A stretch of DNA of 64,000 nt, taken from the NCBI RefSeq assembly GCF_018991925.1, contig NW_024726294.1, positions 1 to 64,000 on the forward strand, written 5' to 3'. Below, one piece after another: positions 61,931 to 64,000 of this stretch (its first letter is position 1; the number at the start of each line of letters is the position of its first letter). Both the position numbers and the translations under genes were made by a program. The DNA comes from Homarus americanus. Its lineage: Eukaryota; Arthropoda; Malacostraca; Decapoda; Nephropidae. The notes beneath the pieces were generated by a model. That model was given only the letters and a program-made list of their open reading frames with translations, made no database searches and was not told the DNA's origin.

Positions 61931-62235
61931 CAACATAACAAATGCGGTATTGAAGTATATTACTATTTTCTGAACACTGATAGTTTCAATCTATCATAAC
62001 TGTGATCCGCACGTGAGTCTTTAGCTACACATTCCCACCTTACCTGAGCTGCATGAACCACGCAACAGTTCACTGACCAATGGGCGCACAACACCTGCAC
62101 AGAGTTATGATAATTACATGTCGACGATCCAAAGCATGCATTTCAAATTCAGGTTTTACACTTCACTGATCTTTGGGGTAATTACTTTGTGTACATGACT
62201 ACGTGATATTTTTCCTGAGAGCAAATGTGAATATA
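61931..62235. other. Unassigned spacer
   Basis: No gene or repeat recognised between LINE D and the terminal minisatellite. Confidence 0.45.
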
Positions 62236-64000
62236 AGGGTGACCTTAAGATGAGGGAGAAATATCAGAGGTGACCTTAAGATGAAGGAGAAATATTCAGT
62301 TGACCTTAAGATGAGGGAGAAATATTAGTGGTGACCTTAAGATGAGGGAGAAATATTAGAGGTGACCTTAAGATGATGGAGAAATATTAGTGGTGACCTT
62401 AAGATGAGGGAGAAATATTAGAGGTGACCTTGAGATGAGGGAGAAATATTAGTGGTGACCTTAAGATGAGGAGAAATATTAGAGGTGACCTTAAGGTAAG
62501 GGAGAAATATTAGAGGTGACCTTAACATGAGGGAGAAATATTAGAGGTGAACTTAACATGAGGAAGAAAGATTAGAGGTAACCTTAAGGTGAGGGAGGAG
62601 AGTTATTAGAGGTGACCTGAAGATGACGGAGAAATATTAGAGGTAACCATAAGATGAGGGAGAAATATTAGAGGTGACCTTAAGAAGACGGAGAAATATG
62701 AGAGGTAACCTTAATGATAAGGGAGAAATATTAGAGGTGACCTTAAGGTGAGGGAGGAGAGATATTAGAGGTGACCTGAAGATGACGGAGATATATTAGT
62801 GGTGACCTTAAGATGAGGGAGAAATATTAGAGGTGACCTTAAGATGACGGAGAAATATTAGAGGTGACCTTAAGATGATGGTGAAATATTAGAGGTGACC
62901 TTAAGGTGAGGGAGGAGAGATATTAGAGGTGACCTTAAGATAAGGGAGAAATATTAGTGGTGACCTTATGATGAGGGAGAAATATTAGAGGTAACCTTAA
63001 GATGAGGGAGAAATATTAGATGACGGAGATATATTAGTGGTGACCTTAAGATGAGGGAGAAATATTAGAGGTGACCTTAAGATGACGGTGAAATAATAGA
63101 GGTGACCTTAAGGTGAGGGAGGAGAGATATTAGAGGTGACCTTAAGATAAGGGAGAAATATTAGTGGTGACCTTATGATGAGGGAGAAATATTAGAGGTA
63201 ACCTTAAGATGAGGGAGAAATATTAGAGGTAACCTTAAGATGAGGAAGAAATATTCGAATTGATCTTAAGATGACGGAGAAATATTAGTGGTGACCTTAA
63301 GGTGAGGGAGGAGAGATATTAGAGGTGACCTTAAGATGAGGGAAAATATTAGTGGTGACCTTAAGATGAGGGAGAAATATTAGAGGTGACCTGAAGATGA
63401 CGGAGAAATATTAGAGGTGACCTTAAGGTGAGGGAGAAGAGATATTAGAGGTGACCTCAAGATGAGGGAGAAATATTGAAGGTAACCTTAAGGTGAGGGA
63501 GAGATATTAGAGGTGACCTGAAGATGACGGAGAAATATTAGAGGTGACCTTAACATGAGGGAGGAGAGATATTAGAGGTGACCTGAAGATGACGGAGAAA
63601 TAATAGAGGTGACCTTAAGATGAGGGAGAAATGTTAGAGGTGACCTTAACATGAGGAAGAAATATTAAAGGTGACCTTAAGATGAGGGAGGAATTTTAGA
63701 GGTGACCTTAACATGAGGGAGAAATATTAGAGGTGACCTTAAGATGAGGGAGAAATATTAGAGGTGACCTTAAGATGAGGGAGAAATATTAGATGACGGA
63801 GATATATTAGTGGTGACCTTAAGATGAGGGAGAAATATTAGAGGTGACCTTAAGATGACGGTGAAATATTAGAGGTGACCTTAAGGTGAGGGAGGAGAGA
63901 TATTAGAGGTGACCTTAAGATAAGGGAGAAATATTAGTGGTGACCTTATGATGAGGGAGAAATGTTAGAGGTAACTTTAAGATGAGGGAGAAATATTAGA
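62236..64000. repeat. 31-bp minisatellite, more than 50 units, running off the window
   Basis: Units read GAGGTGACCTTAAGATGAGG then GAGAAATATTA. Variants (GATGACGGAGAAATATTA, GGTGAGGGAGGAGAGATATTA) recur in blocks: the set near 62760-63010 is repeated near 63010-63240 and 63790-64000, a higher-order structure of roughly 240 bp. Confidence 0.95.

Noticed and set aside
62236..64000. Ecdysone-type response elements (AGGTGACCT in every unit)
   Set aside because: The half-sites overlap instead of being spaced by one base as AGGTCA-N-TGACCT, and the word is simply part of the repeat unit.

Overview
The window looks like a slice of repeat-dominated nuclear DNA from a marine or freshwater invertebrate, most likely a decapod crustacean. 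That is an inference: long (TA)n, (TTA)n, (AC)n and (GA)n arrays, several minisatellites, tRNA-derived SINEs, and many decayed gypsy, BEL/Pao and non-LTR retrotransposons. I found no host protein-coding gene, no rRNA gene and no intact tRNA gene. Almost all coding sequence is retroelement remnant on both strands, and most long open frames in the arrays are translated repeats.

Layout. 1-6662: an LTR retrotransposon (5' LTR cut by the window edge) whose pol order is protease, integrase, reverse transcriptase, RNase H, i.e. integrase before RT, as in the Gmr1 group of Ty3/gypsy. 6661-9740: CCATCA-type satellite. 10125-11270: 30-bp minisatellite. 11500-13680: SINEs plus small elements with CTGANGA/hairpin/GAAA motifs, all running into (TA)n. 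14063-16625: LINE family A with a (TTA)n tail. 17129-17962: more SINEs. 18540-20165: LTR-like sequence. 20370-21990: end of a minus-strand gypsy pol with doubtful downstream frames. 22735-28190: LINE family B (minus) with intact ORF1 and a TAATG stop/start overlap with ORF2. 28190-35740: minus-strand gypsy (D) split by a BEL/Pao element (29595-33738). 35752-36137: 25-bp repeat. 36187-37784: second, 5'-truncated LINE A copy. 37905-43080: plus-strand gypsy (E) with a solo LTR of another family inside its LTR. 43082-43292: third LINE A tail. 45088-49004: minus-strand gypsy (F) with short LTRs, inserted in a (TTA)n run. 49930-59030: minus-strand LINE C, split by a second Gmr1-like copy (51070-56093) with a 4-bp target duplication. 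59880-61930: LINE D (minus). 62236-64000: 31-bp minisatellite running off the window.

The elements do not form a host pathway; what links them is nesting and shared sequence. Two Gmr1-like copies on opposite strands share the same unusual domain order, so the order belongs to the family and not to one rearranged copy. Three nested insertions (BEL in gypsy D, Gmr1-like in LINE C, solo LTR in the gypsy E LTR) give relative ages. LINE A tails seed (TTA)n arrays, and SINEs and the hairpin elements end in (TA)n, which accounts for many of the microsatellites.
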